Shown here: positions 1 to 7,295 of the stretch, one piece after another
How the letters are laid out: every line of letters begins with the position of its first letter
Position numbering within the stretch: position 1 is the stretch's first letter
Assembly: GCA_964369525.1 (NCBI GenBank)
Contig: CAYJEW010000038.1
Coordinates: 1-18,365, forward strand
Direction: 5' to 3'
Origin: JAAYCI01 sp964369525
Lineage (GTDB): Bacteria; Bacillota; Clostridia; Oscillospirales; Ruminococcaceae
Length of the DNA: 18,365 nucleotides
Translations under genes and position numbers: made by a program
Notes under the pieces: generated by a model
Databases searched by the model: none
Seen by the model: only the letters and a program-made list of their open reading frames with translations
What the model was told of the DNA's origin: nothing

Positions 1-54
1 ACCAACGACCCTGCGGTTAACAGCCGCATGCTCTACCGACTGAGCTATTGAGGA
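1..54 (-). tRNA. tRNA-Asn (GTT), 3' part cut off by the window edge
   Basis: Read on the minus strand, the sequence starts with acceptor arm TCCTCAA, then D-stem GCTC/GAGC, then an anticodon stem TGCGG/CCGCA enclosing loop CTGTTAA. The central GTT anticodon gives Asn. The variable region and the first T-stem bases follow before the window ends, so the rest of the T arm and the 3' acceptor strand are outside. No intron or unusual feature is visible. Confidence 0.93.
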
Positions 55-91
55 CTATATTCACTGCCAAAACCATGCCGCCCATGGTATG

Positions 92-111
92 GTTAACATC
101 TATCTGTTAAC
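92..111. repeat. Inverted repeat GTTAACA-N6-TGTTAAC
   Basis: A perfect 7-bp dyad with a 6-base centre lies about 40 bp upstream of the 5' end of the minus-strand tRNA-Asn, where that gene's promoter would be expected. It could be an operator or chance symmetry in AT-rich DNA. Confidence 0.4.
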
Positions 112-167
112 ACTTTAAATATTTTACATTATTTTGCCAAACATTTCAAGTGGATATCAAAAAAATC

Positions 168-195
168 TTATATAAAACTCTAAGCTTTTATATAA
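168..195. repeat. Perfect 10-bp inverted repeat, possible operator
   Basis: TTATATAAAA at 168-177 and its exact reverse complement TTTTATATAA at 186-195 flank an 8-base centre (CTCTAAGC). It lies about 155 bp upstream of the ATPase start. It may be a regulator site or part of the promoter; the low sequence complexity limits confidence. Confidence 0.4.
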
Positions 196-351
196 ACTAT
201 ATTTCACCTACTTATCACAAGCCAATCATAGTATTGCCGCATACCATGTGATAAAATAAACTGGTTTTAAAAGTTATAGGCCTTTCAGGTAAATACAGCC
301 CATGCTTTGCCCGCGCTCAAACGCCAGCAAAAGAGAGGAAAAAACCACAAA

Positions 352-1095
352 ATGCACCCTTTAATAGAGCTAACAAATATCTATAAAATCTACAACCCCG
401 GCCCAAACGAGGTGCGTGCTTTAGACGGCATAAGCCTAAAGGTGAACCGAGGCGAATTTGTAGCCATTGTAGGCCACTCAGGTAGCGGCAAATCCACCCT
501 TATGAATATGGTGGGCTGCCTAGATGTTCCCACAGCAGGGCGCTATCTGCTAAACGGCATCAATGTAAGCCAGATGGAAGATAACGAGCTTAGCGTTGTG
601 AGAAATGAACAGATAGGCTTTATATTCCAAAGCTTTAACCTTATAAAAAGCCTTACCGCATACGGCAACGTAGAACTTCCGCTCATATACCGCGGCTATC
701 CCGCAAAAAAGCGGCGCGAGCTCACCCTAAACGCGCTGGCACGCGTAGGCCTTTTAGAACGTATGAACCATCTGCCAAACGAGCTTAGCGGTGGCCAACA
801 ACAGCGTGTGGCGGTAGCCAGGGCGCTTGCACCAAACCCGCCCCTAATTTTGGCCGATGAGCCCACAGGCAACCTAGACACCAAAAGCGGCAAGGTGGTA
901 TTTTCTATAATAGAGCAGCTACACCAAGAGGGAAATACCATTGTGCTCATCACTCACGACAACGGCCTTGCGCAGAAGGCCCAAAGGTGTGTTCACATAA
1001 CCGATGGCCGTATAGATGCAGAGTATATACCTGAAAATTCTTTTGCCAGCATACCTACTACAACACAAACCGATGGAGGACAAGCCCGTGCTTGA
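352..1095 (+). CDS. ABC transporter ATP-binding protein, MacB/LolD type
   Basis: A 247-residue cytoplasmic ATPase that powers the exporter encoded with the next two genes. Walker A is GHSGSGKST at residues 41-49, the Q-loop glutamine is near 93, the signature LSGGQ at 145-149, Walker B LILADE at 165-170 and the H-loop histidine at 202. The full set of residues needed for ATP hydrolysis is present. ATG 352 is chosen over an upstream in-frame TTG at 307 because GAGAGG lies just before it and the protein then begins at the usual family position. A short tail of about 25 residues after the conserved core is not recognisable. The gene overlaps the following fusion-protein gene by 8 bp. Gene order ATPase, fusion protein, permease resembles MacAB or YknXYZ-type exporters with the genes permuted. 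The substrate is unknown. Confidence 0.95.
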   Translation: MHPLIELTNIYKIYNPGPNEVRALDGISLKVNRGEFVAIVGHSGSGKSTLMNMVGCLDVPTAGRYLLNGINVSQMEDNELSVVRNEQIGFIFQSFNLIKSLTAYGNVELPLIYRGYPAKKRRELTLNALARVGLLERMNHLPNELSGGQQQRVAVARALAPNPPLILADEPTGNLDTKSGKVVFSIIEQLHQEGNTIVLITHDNGLAQKAQRCVHITDGRIDAEYIPENSFASIPTTTQTDGGQARA

Positions 1096-2686
1096 TAACA
1101 AAAACCAGCTACCACAATCCGAAAACGAGGCCACAGGCCTATCACAACAGCAGCCCACCACACCCGCTTCGTCAAACATCGACTATGGCGATATCATAAG
1201 CACAACACTGCAAAATCAAAAGAAAAAACGCAACCCAAGAAGAATAATCCTCCTGTGTGTTGTAATAGCTATTGCGGCAATATTTTTGTTCCAATATATC
1301 TTTGGGCTCATCCAAGGCCCTGCGCCAACATATAGTCAGCTGGCCACCGTCGCCTATGGCGATATAAACCAAACGCTGTCCACCAGCGGCGTTGTGCAAA
1401 GCTCCAACACCCACACGGTTTATTCTCCGGCTTCCGCCCCAATATCCGAGCTAAATATAACGTTGGGCGAAGGCGTAAATTCAGGCGACACTATTGTAAT
1501 GTTTAACACAACCGACCTCGCCCGCAACGCCGAAACCGCCAATGCGTCGCTGCAGCAAACCTACCTGCAACAGCAGCAGTCAAATCAGAATAGTAGCGAA
1601 GCGTCCGAGTCTGCGCAAGACTATCAAGAAAGCCTCAATAACATACAAGACCAGCGTGTTATTGCGCAAAACAACCTTGCAACCGCCCAGCAAAACCTAG
1701 CTACTGTATCGGCCAGGCTCACGCCGGATATTGTTGCTAAAAACGCCCAGCTCGAAAGCCTGCGCACCCAGCAAACAGCCTTGCTTGCCTCAGATCCGTC
1801 TGCGGCGGCCGCCTTGCAACCACAGATAGATACCCTTGCGGTGGAAATTTCAGGCCTAGAGGGGCAACTGTCAGCCGCAAACGGCGCTGTAGCCGCCGCC
1901 CAGGCCGACGTAGAATACCACACAGGCTTAATATCCCAGTTGGAAACCGCCCTTGCCCAGGCCGAGGCAGGCGTGCTGGATTCAATAGCACTAGCCCAGC
2001 TGCAACAACAGCTGGTAGCCCCGCAAAATTCTTTCGAATCGGCTAACGAACAACTAAATGCCGCCCTGCAAGGCGTGCAGGCGCCAATTAGTGGCGTTGT
2101 AACAGCGGTGCAGGTGTCCGAGGGCGCAATGGTACAGCAGTACACACCCATCTGCACCATCCAAAGCCTAGAGCATGTAGAGGTTCAGCTCTCGCTGTCC
2201 CACTACGACCTAGAGCAGGTAAGGGTAGGGCAAAGCGCAACCGTCACCATTCTGGGCAACACCTACAACGGCACACTGTCCAGCATTAACCAAATGGCTA
2301 CAGAGCAGGCCACCCAAACAGGTAGCTCCAGCTTTATCGGTGCGAAGGTAACCATCACAAATCCGGATGCCAACATCACGCTTGGTCTTGATGCTACAGT
2401 CGATATACACACGGGCGAGGCACAAAACACACTTATTGTGCCCACCACAGCCATCAATACCGATGTTGACGGCACATACACCATGATATCCGAAAACGGT
2501 ATAGCAACCCGTCGTAGCGTAGAAACAGGCCTCTCCAGCGACACTATGATAGAGGTTCTCAGCGGCCTTTCAGAAGGCGAGGTAGTGCTGCTGTCTTCGC
2601 AAGACATCACCGAGGGCACCCGCATCTCAGACGACTCTGCCTACAACACTCAGGCAGGTTTTGCACCGCCAATGATGATGGGCTAG
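1088..2686 (+). CDS. Membrane fusion (HlyD/MacA-type) protein of ABC exporter
   Basis: A 532-residue periplasmic-adaptor-like protein anchored in the membrane. An N-terminal cytoplasmic stretch of about 50 polar residues is followed by a basic cluster (KKKRNPRR) and one transmembrane helix at about 52-74. The first half of a lipoyl-like domain (about 112-142) and its second half (APISGVV... from about 332) are separated by a long Gln/Ala-rich coiled coil (about 143-330). A beta-barrel and membrane-proximal part follows. The start is GTG 1088, with GGAGG at 1075-1079 placed 8 bases upstream; ATG 1073 would put that site inside the gene. It overlaps the ATPase stop by 8 bp, so translation is probably coupled. 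In Gram-positive bacteria such proteins (e.g. YknX) work with MacB-like permeases without an outer-membrane channel. The C-terminus ends in a Met-rich PPMMMG. The fold is recognised; the substrate is not. Confidence 0.9.
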   Translation: MLDNKNQLPQSENEATGLSQQQPTTPASSNIDYGDIISTTLQNQKKKRNPRRIILLCVVIAIAAIFLFQYIFGLIQGPAPTYSQLATVAYGDINQTLSTSGVVQSSNTHTVYSPASAPISELNITLGEGVNSGDTIVMFNTTDLARNAETANASLQQTYLQQQQSNQNSSEASESAQDYQESLNNIQDQRVIAQNNLATAQQNLATVSARLTPDIVAKNAQLESLRTQQTALLASDPSAAAALQPQIDTLAVEISGLEGQLSAANGAVAAAQADVEYHTGLISQLETALAQAEAGVLDSIALAQLQQQLVAPQNSFESANEQLNAALQGVQAPISGVVTAVQVSEGAMVQQYTPICTIQSLEHVEVQLSLSHYDLEQVRVGQSATVTILGNTYNGTLSSINQMATEQATQTGSSSFIGAKVTITNPDANITLGLDATVDIHTGEAQNTLIVPTTAINTDVDGTYTMISENGIATRRSVETGLSSDTMIEVLSGLSEGEVVLLSSQDITEGTRISDDSAYNTQAGFAPPMMMG

Positions 2687-2716
2687 GCTATATAATTCAC
2701 CAAAACAGGAGACAGT

Positions 2717-3928
2717 ATGCGCCAAATTACAGAATATGTCAAGATGGCATTTCGCAACATATACATTAATAAAATGCGTTCGCTCTTAACCATGCTGGGT
2801 ATAATCATAGGTATCTCCTCGGTTATTATTGTGCTTGCTGTTGGTATGGGCGGGCAAGAGCAAATTACAGGCGAGCTAAACAGCATAGCAAACGGATCTA
2901 TATATGTATTTCCCACAGGCGAAAACATATCCGAGGCCGACCTTATCACGCAGGCAGACATAGATGCCATAGATAGGCTGGATAGCGTTGCAGGTGTGGC
3001 CGTTACCCAAAGCACAAGTGGTAGCGCCGTAGGCTCTCGTAACGAAGAGGTTTCGGCTACTATAAGCGCAGGTAGTGCCAACCTAAACAGTGTTGTGCCA
3101 AGTAGTCTTGTGTACGGCCAAAACTGGAGCGAAAACGATTATGCTTCACAGCGTAGAGTTATCACCATCGACACTGCAGGTGCAAAAGAGCTTTTTGGCT
3201 CCGATAATGTGGTGGGCTTAACGCTTCAACTGGAAATTATGGGCCGCATTGCAGACTTTACCATTATCGGCGTGGTAGAAACCACACAGCAAAGCTTTGG
3301 TGGGCCGGTCACAGCCTCCATATCCATGCCGCTCTCCACGCTGGAGGCCTTCACAGGCTCGTCCTCTTTCAGTGCACCGTATAGCCAAATTGTATACCTA
3401 CCGGTAGACGCAGACGCAAAAGATCAATCCATCAGCGATGTTACCACCCTTTTAAGTCAGCGCCACAACAACGCCGAGCGCGATGTATACGAAGCTATGG
3501 ACCTAAGCGCATTTGTGGACCAGTTCAACACCATAATAGGCACATTCTCCACCATCATAGCAGCCATAGCGGCCATAAGCTTGCTGGTTGGCGGTATCGG
3601 CGTTATGAACATTATGCTGGTAAGCGTAACCGAGCGTACACGAGAGATTGGCATACGCAAAGCCCTTGGCGCAAAAACAGGCACAATCCTCTTCCAGTTT
3701 TTAGTCGAAAGCGCTGCGCTAACGCTGGTGGGCGGCGTTATAGGCCTTCTGTTTGGCATTGTTGGGGGTAATGTTGTAGGTGCATTCTTAGATATTCAGG
3801 CGGTAATAAGCCCGATTGTGGTAGTGGGCGTAGTGGTATTCTCTTCCTTTATAGGCATATTCTTTGGCATCTATCCGGCACGCAAAGCCGCAATGTTAAA
3901 CCCCATAGAAGCCCTGCGTAGCGACTAG
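2717..3928 (+). CDS. MacB/YknZ-type ABC transporter permease (FtsX family)
   Basis: A 403-residue membrane protein with typical MacB topology. Helix 1 is at about 22-44 (after NKMRSLLTMLGI). A large extracytoplasmic MacB_PCD domain spans about 45-265. Three C-terminal helices lie at about 273-299, 325-348 and 360-385. The FtsX-domain motif TREIGIRKALGAK, which contacts the ATPase, is intact, and the ending NPIEALRSD is typical. AGGAG lies 8 bases before ATG. It follows the fusion-protein gene after 30 bp and a terminator follows at 3963, so it ends the three-gene operon. MacB-type permeases do not carry substrate through a channel but drive extrusion of peptides, toxins or lipoprotein-like cargo by mechanical motion; which cargo is used here cannot be read from the sequence. 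Confidence 0.95.
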   Translation: MRQITEYVKMAFRNIYINKMRSLLTMLGIIIGISSVIIVLAVGMGGQEQITGELNSIANGSIYVFPTGENISEADLITQADIDAIDRLDSVAGVAVTQSTSGSAVGSRNEEVSATISAGSANLNSVVPSSLVYGQNWSENDYASQRRVITIDTAGAKELFGSDNVVGLTLQLEIMGRIADFTIIGVVETTQQSFGGPVTASISMPLSTLEAFTGSSSFSAPYSQIVYLPVDADAKDQSISDVTTLLSQRHNNAERDVYEAMDLSAFVDQFNTIIGTFSTIIAAIAAISLLVGGIGVMNIMLVSVTERTREIGIRKALGAKTGTILFQFLVESAALTLVGGVIGLLFGIVGGNVVGAFLDIQAVISPIVVVGVVVFSSFIGIFFGIYPARKAAMLNPIEALRSD

Positions 3929-3962
3929 CCATATAATAAATCGCAAACAATATAGATCACTC

Positions 3963-4000
3963 AAAAAAGGTGCACAGGCTATACCATGTGCATCTTTTTT
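3963..4000 (+). terminator. Rho-independent terminator of the MacB-like operon
   Basis: A hairpin with arms AAAAAAGGTGCACA and TGTGCATCTTTTTT (one G/T wobble) around a short loop ends in six Ts, 35 bp after the permease stop. Confidence 0.88.
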
Positions 4001-4032
4001 ATGCGCATAAATAGTACTGCCGCCTACCAAGC

Positions 4033-4062
4033 TTGCCACAGTTAAAAATAATAGTTTATAAT
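4033..4062 (+). promoter_or_regulatory. Sigma-A type promoter of the acetyltransferase gene
   Basis: TTGCCA at 4033-4038 and a perfect TATAAT at 4057-4062 are separated by 18 bp. Transcription would start near 4069 and leave a leader of about 70 bases. The leader contains a direct repeat GCTAACCAT (4072-4080 and 4092-4100). Confidence 0.7.
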
Positions 4063-4138
4063 AGGGTAGACGCTAACCATGATATTGGCTTGCTAACCAT
4101 AAAATTCTACGACAAATTCAATCTGGCGAGGTGATTGC

Positions 4139-4777
4139 ATGCAGGGTAACAAAAAGCCTAATCCACAGGTGGTTTATCCGGTAGAAGGTTTCGACACGGT
4201 AACATATGTAAAGCCTACCATTACAAACCCAAACATTATTGTGGGCGACTTTACATATTTTTCCGACAAAAATTTTGAAAACCACGTTACTCACCACTAC
4301 GATTTCTATAACGACAAGTTGATAATAGGCAAGTTTTGTCAAATAGCTTCAGGTGTAAACTTTATCATGAATGGTGCAAACCATCGCATGAATGCAGTTT
4401 CAACATTTCCCTTTTATATTTTTGAGGGCTGGGAGCAAAACGCCCCACCATTAGCAGACCTACCCGTAAAAGGGAATACAACTGTAGGCAACGATGTTTG
4501 GATAGGTCAAAACACCACCGTGATGCCGGGCGTAACCATTGGCGATGGCGCAATTATAGGCGCAAATAGTGTGCTGTCAAGCGATGTTAAGGCGTATACA
4601 ATTGTAGCAGGAAACCCTGCAAAGCAGATTCGCAAACGCTTTGATGAGCAATTAATCGAGCTGATGCTCCAGCTAAAATGGTGGGATAAACCCATACCTG
4701 AAATAAATGAGCTAATCCCCATTTTATCAAGCAAAGACTTGGAATTTGTAAAAGAAGAAATAAAGCGGATGCTGTAG
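4139..4777 (+). CDS. vat: Vat/CatB-type xenobiotic O-acetyltransferase (streptogramin A or chloramphenicol)
   Basis: A 212-residue hexapeptide-repeat acetyltransferase that uses acetyl-CoA to inactivate a drug hydroxyl. The sequence shows the family order: N-terminal YPVEG, the IGKFC hexapeptide coil start (about 64-68), the NGANHRMN loop with the catalytic histidine at residue 82, then GNDVWIG (about 118-123) with tryptophan at 121. The left-handed beta-helix repeats (VMPGVTIGDGAIIGANSVL) are followed by AGNPAKQIRKRF and a C-terminal helical part with KWWDKPI. From memory, VatD has the same residue numbers for its catalytic His and active-site Trp, which favours Vat over the more distant CatB group, but substrate choice is not proven. 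GAGGTGATTGC precedes ATG. It has its own promoter and terminator and so is transcribed alone. Base composition does not stand out from its neighbours. Confidence 0.87.
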   Translation: MQGNKKPNPQVVYPVEGFDTVTYVKPTITNPNIIVGDFTYFSDKNFENHVTHHYDFYNDKLIIGKFCQIASGVNFIMNGANHRMNAVSTFPFYIFEGWEQNAPPLADLPVKGNTTVGNDVWIGQNTTVMPGVTIGDGAIIGANSVLSSDVKAYTIVAGNPAKQIRKRFDEQLIELMLQLKWWDKPIPEINELIPILSSKDLEFVKEEIKRML

Positions 4778-4951
4778 CCGTTTGTCACCATGTGTACCGC
4801 TTTCAACAATCCAAAGCAATAACCCTTAAGTAGTGATATAATATAACCTGAAAATTTGCGCACATTACAAACAAAAGGCGCAAGCAATTACATTCAAATA
4901 AGCTAAAACTAACTGCAGTAAAACAAAAATTAGTTATAACATACCAATAAA

Positions 4952-5002
4952 GCGCCGCTTGTTTTCTTACCGCACAAAGGCAAGAGGACAAACGACGCTT
5001 TT
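4952..5002. terminator. Shared terminator between converging genes
   Basis: Arms of 17 bases at 4952-4968 and 4982-4998 pair with two mismatches plus wobbles on either strand. T-runs lie on both sides (TTTT at 4999-5002 for plus, TTTATT read on the minus strand). It lies between the plus-strand acetyltransferase and the minus-strand DUF1697 gene, so it probably stops both. Confidence 0.7.
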
Positions 5003-5035
5003 ATACAGACTAATATATTTTAAAGAATAAAATCA

Positions 5036-5623
5036 TCACGATTCATCATGATTTGGTAGTACAGATTGGCGCACACGCATTAGTGCGGCAATTTTGTGGC
5101 AGGTGTTAGCATTGCGCACCGTTATAAGAGAATACAGCTCTTTGTTCACAATCTTAGCAAGGCGGGTGCGCGAAGATGTCTCCATCGGAGCTGACCAAAA
5201 CACAACCTCTCCACATGAAGCAATCATCTCATATGCGTCGTCGGTAGCGCCTACCTCGTCTAAAACACGCTGTGCCGTGGCAGGCGAAAGCATAAAAAGC
5301 GCGTTGTGCTTTGTGTTGGCGCTCTCACCCCACCATGCAGGAGCGCTTTCAATAGCTTCAATATACTCAGAGCTATCCAGCAAAGCTACCCGCACGGCAA
5401 ATCCAAATCGTGCCTCAATCGCACATTCAATATCAGATATCATCTTGGGGATATCTACCCTCGAAGCCCTAAAAATTATATTACCGCTGTTAATATAGCT
5501 TTGCACTTCGCAAAACCCAAGCCCCTCAAACACCTGCCTAAGCTCGGCCATGGCAACCTTGTTTTTGCCGCCCACATTTACCCCGCGTAGCAAAGCAACA
5601 TAATCATGAGTAAAGTCAGCCAT
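5036..5623 (-). CDS. DUF1697 family protein
   Basis: A 195-residue soluble protein of a family with no established function. The family signature is clear near the N-terminus: ALLRGVNVGGKNKV at about 10-23, MAELR, GF..V.SYINSGNIIF at about 36-53. A ferredoxin-like first half is followed by the usual C-terminal part ending in a RNANTCHKIAALM helix. The start is ATG 5623, with GGAGG 12 bases upstream (a slightly long spacing). An in-frame TTG 8 codons upstream has no better site. It lies 47 bp downstream of the GNAT gene on the same strand and probably shares its transcript. Nothing links it directly to the transporters. Confidence 0.9.
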   Translation of the reverse strand: MADFTHDYVALLRGVNVGGKNKVAMAELRQVFEGLGFCEVQSYINSGNIIFRASRVDIPKMISDIECAIEARFGFAVRVALLDSSEYIEAIESAPAWWGESANTKHNALFMLSPATAQRVLDEVGATDDAYEMIASCGEVVFWSAPMETSSRTRLAKIVNKELYSLITVRNANTCHKIAALMRVRQSVLPNHDES

Positions 5624-5670
5624 ATAAAACTCAAACCTCCGTAGCAACGATTAAAATTTAAATGTATGTA

Positions 5671-6183
5671 CTACTTTGTAAAAAATTCCTTTGCATACTC
5701 CACACACCCGCAAAGCCGTACGGGTTCACCACACAGACTATACGCCATAAAATTCTCGCGGGGTACCTCAAACGGCGCAGAAATTCCAAACTCATCAGCA
5801 GGTGTATACCCGGATTTGCCGTAATATTCAGCACTTCCCAGCACTACCGATACTGCATACCCCATGCCCCTTGCAATGGCGTGTCCATACTCAATCAATG
5901 CAGCTCCTACGCCTTTTTTGCGATGCTCTGCCGCAACCGCCAGTGGCGCCAGAGCCAGCTGACAGCTTTCACCTATCTGCACCTTACTAAACAAAATATG
6001 CCCGGCAATCGTTTCATCAATAACAGCCACAAGCGATAGCTGAGGCACATATGCTTTGCTGCCTCGAAGCCGTACCACAAGCTCATGCTCATCAAAATCG
6101 CTGTGCTCGGCTGTTGCAAAGGCTGCTTTTATTAAATTGTATACAGCATCAAAATCTTCAGGTACTTCTTGACGTATTAGCAT
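5671..6183 (-). CDS. GNAT-family N-acetyltransferase (YhbS-like)
   Basis: A 170-residue acetyl-CoA-dependent N-acetyltransferase, length normal for the COG3153/YhbS group. The N-terminal beta-strand and helix (MLIRQEVPEDFDAVYNLIKAAF) fit the fold. The acetyl-CoA pyrophosphate-binding motif is LAVAAEHRKKGVGAALI, with R/K-x-x-G-x-G at about 88-93. Motif B is seen as VVLGSAEYYGKSGYTPA. GAGGTGAG is placed 6 bases before the ATG, so the start is secure. The gene leads a minus-strand pair with the DUF1697 gene. The acceptor substrate (small amine, peptide or drug) cannot be told from the sequence. The upstream gap to the next divergent gene is about 450 bp. Confidence 0.9.
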   Translation of the reverse strand: MLIRQEVPEDFDAVYNLIKAAFATAEHSDFDEHELVVRLRGSKAYVPQLSLVAVIDETIAGHILFSKVQIGESCQLALAPLAVAAEHRKKGVGAALIEYGHAIARGMGYAVSVVLGSAEYYGKSGYTPADEFGISAPFEVPRENFMAYSLCGEPVRLCGCVEYAKEFFTK

Positions 6184-6356
6184 GTCGGCTCACCTCATAA
6201 TATGTTAATAACATCACAATGCATTGCTTCATAACCCAGAAAAAATGCGAATATATATTGTAAAATATAGCACCAATACACCAGCCTTGACACATGTAAA
6301 AACTAAAACACAAAAATGCTGAATAAACAAAATAAAAGAAAGGTTATTTGTATACT

Positions 6357-6388
6357 TGAATAGGTAGGCTAAGCCTACCTATGGTCAA
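6357..6388 (-). promoter_or_regulatory. Perfect 11-bp dyad between -35-like and -10-like hexamers
   Basis: The dyad occupies 6360-6382 (arm ATAGGTAGGCT, one central base). On the minus strand TTGACC (6388-6383) is followed by exactly 20 bases and then TATTCA (6362-6357), so the dyad sits in an over-long spacer. This is the layout of MerR-family operators, but no such regulator is in the window. If functional it would drive the GNAT/DUF1697 pair with a leader of about 170 bases. Confidence 0.4.
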
Positions 6389-6584
6389 TGTAAAAGCATT
6401 CTATATATTATATCATAAACCCAAAGGCAGATAATTAAAATCGACATAAAATAAAAATGACATCACACAGAACGCATATAAAAATGCAATTATGCGGTTT
6501 TACAATTGCAAGTAATATCGAAAATGAAGGAAACGAGAAAATGGTATAATTATCAACGCTAGCAGTGGGTCTTGCCACCAATAG

Positions 6585-6612
6585 TTGCACGGTTGTGGTA
6601 AAATGTTAATAT
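6585..6612 (+). promoter_or_regulatory. Candidate promoter of the first two-component operon
   Basis: TTGCAC at 6585-6590, 16-bp spacer, TAATAT at 6607-6612, 24 bp before the response-regulator ATG. The match to consensus is only moderate. A TATAAT at 6545-6550 is an alternative without a good -35. Confidence 0.35.
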
Positions 6613-6635
6613 GAATTTTAAAAAAGGTATACTAA

Positions 6636-7295
6636 ATGAAAAACATACTGGTAATAGAAGATGATATAGCATTGTGCGAGGGCATATTGCTGGCATTAAA
6701 AGCCGACGGAATAGCTTTGCAAAAAGCGCATACCCTAAAAGCAGCCAAAGATATTTTAGTAAAGACGCGTGTGGATTTGATAATACTCGATGTAAATCTT
6801 CCGGACGGTAACGGGGTGCAATTTCTATCAGAGCACCGCAAAATTGCCAACGTCAAAACGATACTCTTAACCGCAAACGACCTTGAAACCGATGTTGTTA
6901 CCGGGCTGGAAAGTGGCGCGGATGACTATATCACAAAGCCGTTTAGCCTTGCGGTGCTGCGCGCGCGAGTGAACACCCAGCTAAGGCAAAAAGGCAGCAG
7001 CAATATTTACAAAATTGCAGAGTTTTTGTTTGATTTTGATAGGATGGAATTTTTTGTAGATAAAAAAGCTGTGGAGCTGTCCAAAACAGAGCAAAAACTT
7101 CTAAAGATTTTAACAGACAACAGCGGCATTACGCTAACACGGGAGAAGCTGGTTGATAGAATTTGGGCAGATGGCCCTGAGTATGTAGACGAGAATGCGC
7201 TGTCAGTAAGTGTGAAGCGGCTACGCTCAAAACTGGGAAAGGGTAGCCGGATTAAAACAGTTTATGGCATTGGCTATATGTGGCAGAATGTTTAA
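6636..7295 (+). CDS. OmpR/PhoB-family response regulator
   Basis: A 219-residue two-component regulator. The receiver domain covers about 1-112, with acidic residues E8-D9-D10, phospho-acceptor D52 in LIILDVNLPDG, T79 and K101 in YITKPFS. The winged-helix DNA-binding domain covers about 125-219 (ELSKTEQKLLKIL, then NALSVSVKRLRSKLG, with the wing ending TVYGIGYMW). All residues required for phosphorylation are present. AAGG sits 8 bases before ATG. It overlaps the downstream kinase gene by 8 bp. Its likely target is the repeat cluster at 8144-8197 upstream of the ATPase/permease pair, since OmpR-family proteins bind direct repeats spaced one helical turn. Resemblance is to VanR- and VncR-like regulators rather than the Bce group. 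Confidence 0.95.
   Translation: MKNILVIEDDIALCEGILLALKADGIALQKAHTLKAAKDILVKTRVDLIILDVNLPDGNGVQFLSEHRKIANVKTILLTANDLETDVVTGLESGADDYITKPFSLAVLRARVNTQLRQKGSSNIYKIAEFLFDFDRMEFFVDKKAVELSKTEQKLLKILTDNSGITLTREKLVDRIWADGPEYVDENALSVSVKRLRSKLGKGSRIKTVYGIGYMWQNV

Larger units (their letters stand above)
55..351. other. Intergenic region between tRNA-Asn and the first ABC operon
   Basis: About 300 bases without a credible gene. It must hold the tRNA promoter (minus strand) and the promoter of the plus-strand ATPase operon. It is AT-rich at 110-290. Three inverted repeats are visible: ACCATG/CATGGT at 72-88, GTTAACA/TGTTAAC at 92-111, and a longer one at 168-195. TATATA-like hexamers are abundant at 168-205, but I cannot assign a convincing -35/-10 pair. 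Confidence 0.6.
6184..6635. other. Divergent intergenic region between the GNAT gene and the first two-component system
   Basis: 450 bases with no credible coding region. It is AT-rich and holds a perfect dyad at 6360-6382, candidate promoter elements on both strands, and a short palindrome CAATGCATTG near 6216. The function of most of it is not visible. Confidence 0.6.

Noticed and set aside
1..54. tRNA as an integration site for a mobile island
   Set aside because: No integrase, no second copy of the tRNA 3' end and no direct repeat was seen; the tRNA 3' end itself faces out of the window.
307..351. N-terminal extension of the first ATPase from TTG 307
   Set aside because: The added 15 residues are basic and unlike the family, and the GAGAGG site points to ATG 352.
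4856..4935. Short inverted repeats TTGCGC/GCGCAA and AACTAA/TTAGTT after the acetyltransferase gene
   Set aside because: Only 6-bp arms with 14-16-base loops and no T-run; the stronger hairpin at 4952-4998 explains termination.
6287..6292. Perfect TTGACA hexamer on the plus strand in the divergent gap
   Set aside because: No acceptable -10 hexamer lies 16-18 bp downstream, and it is about 340 bp from the nearest plus-strand gene.
7264..7287. Upstream ATG as start of the first kinase, adding eight partly hydrophobic residues
   Set aside because: MALAICGR is too short to be a membrane helix and the site has no better ribosome binding sequence than ATG 7288, which overlaps the regulator stop in the way seen elsewhere in the window.
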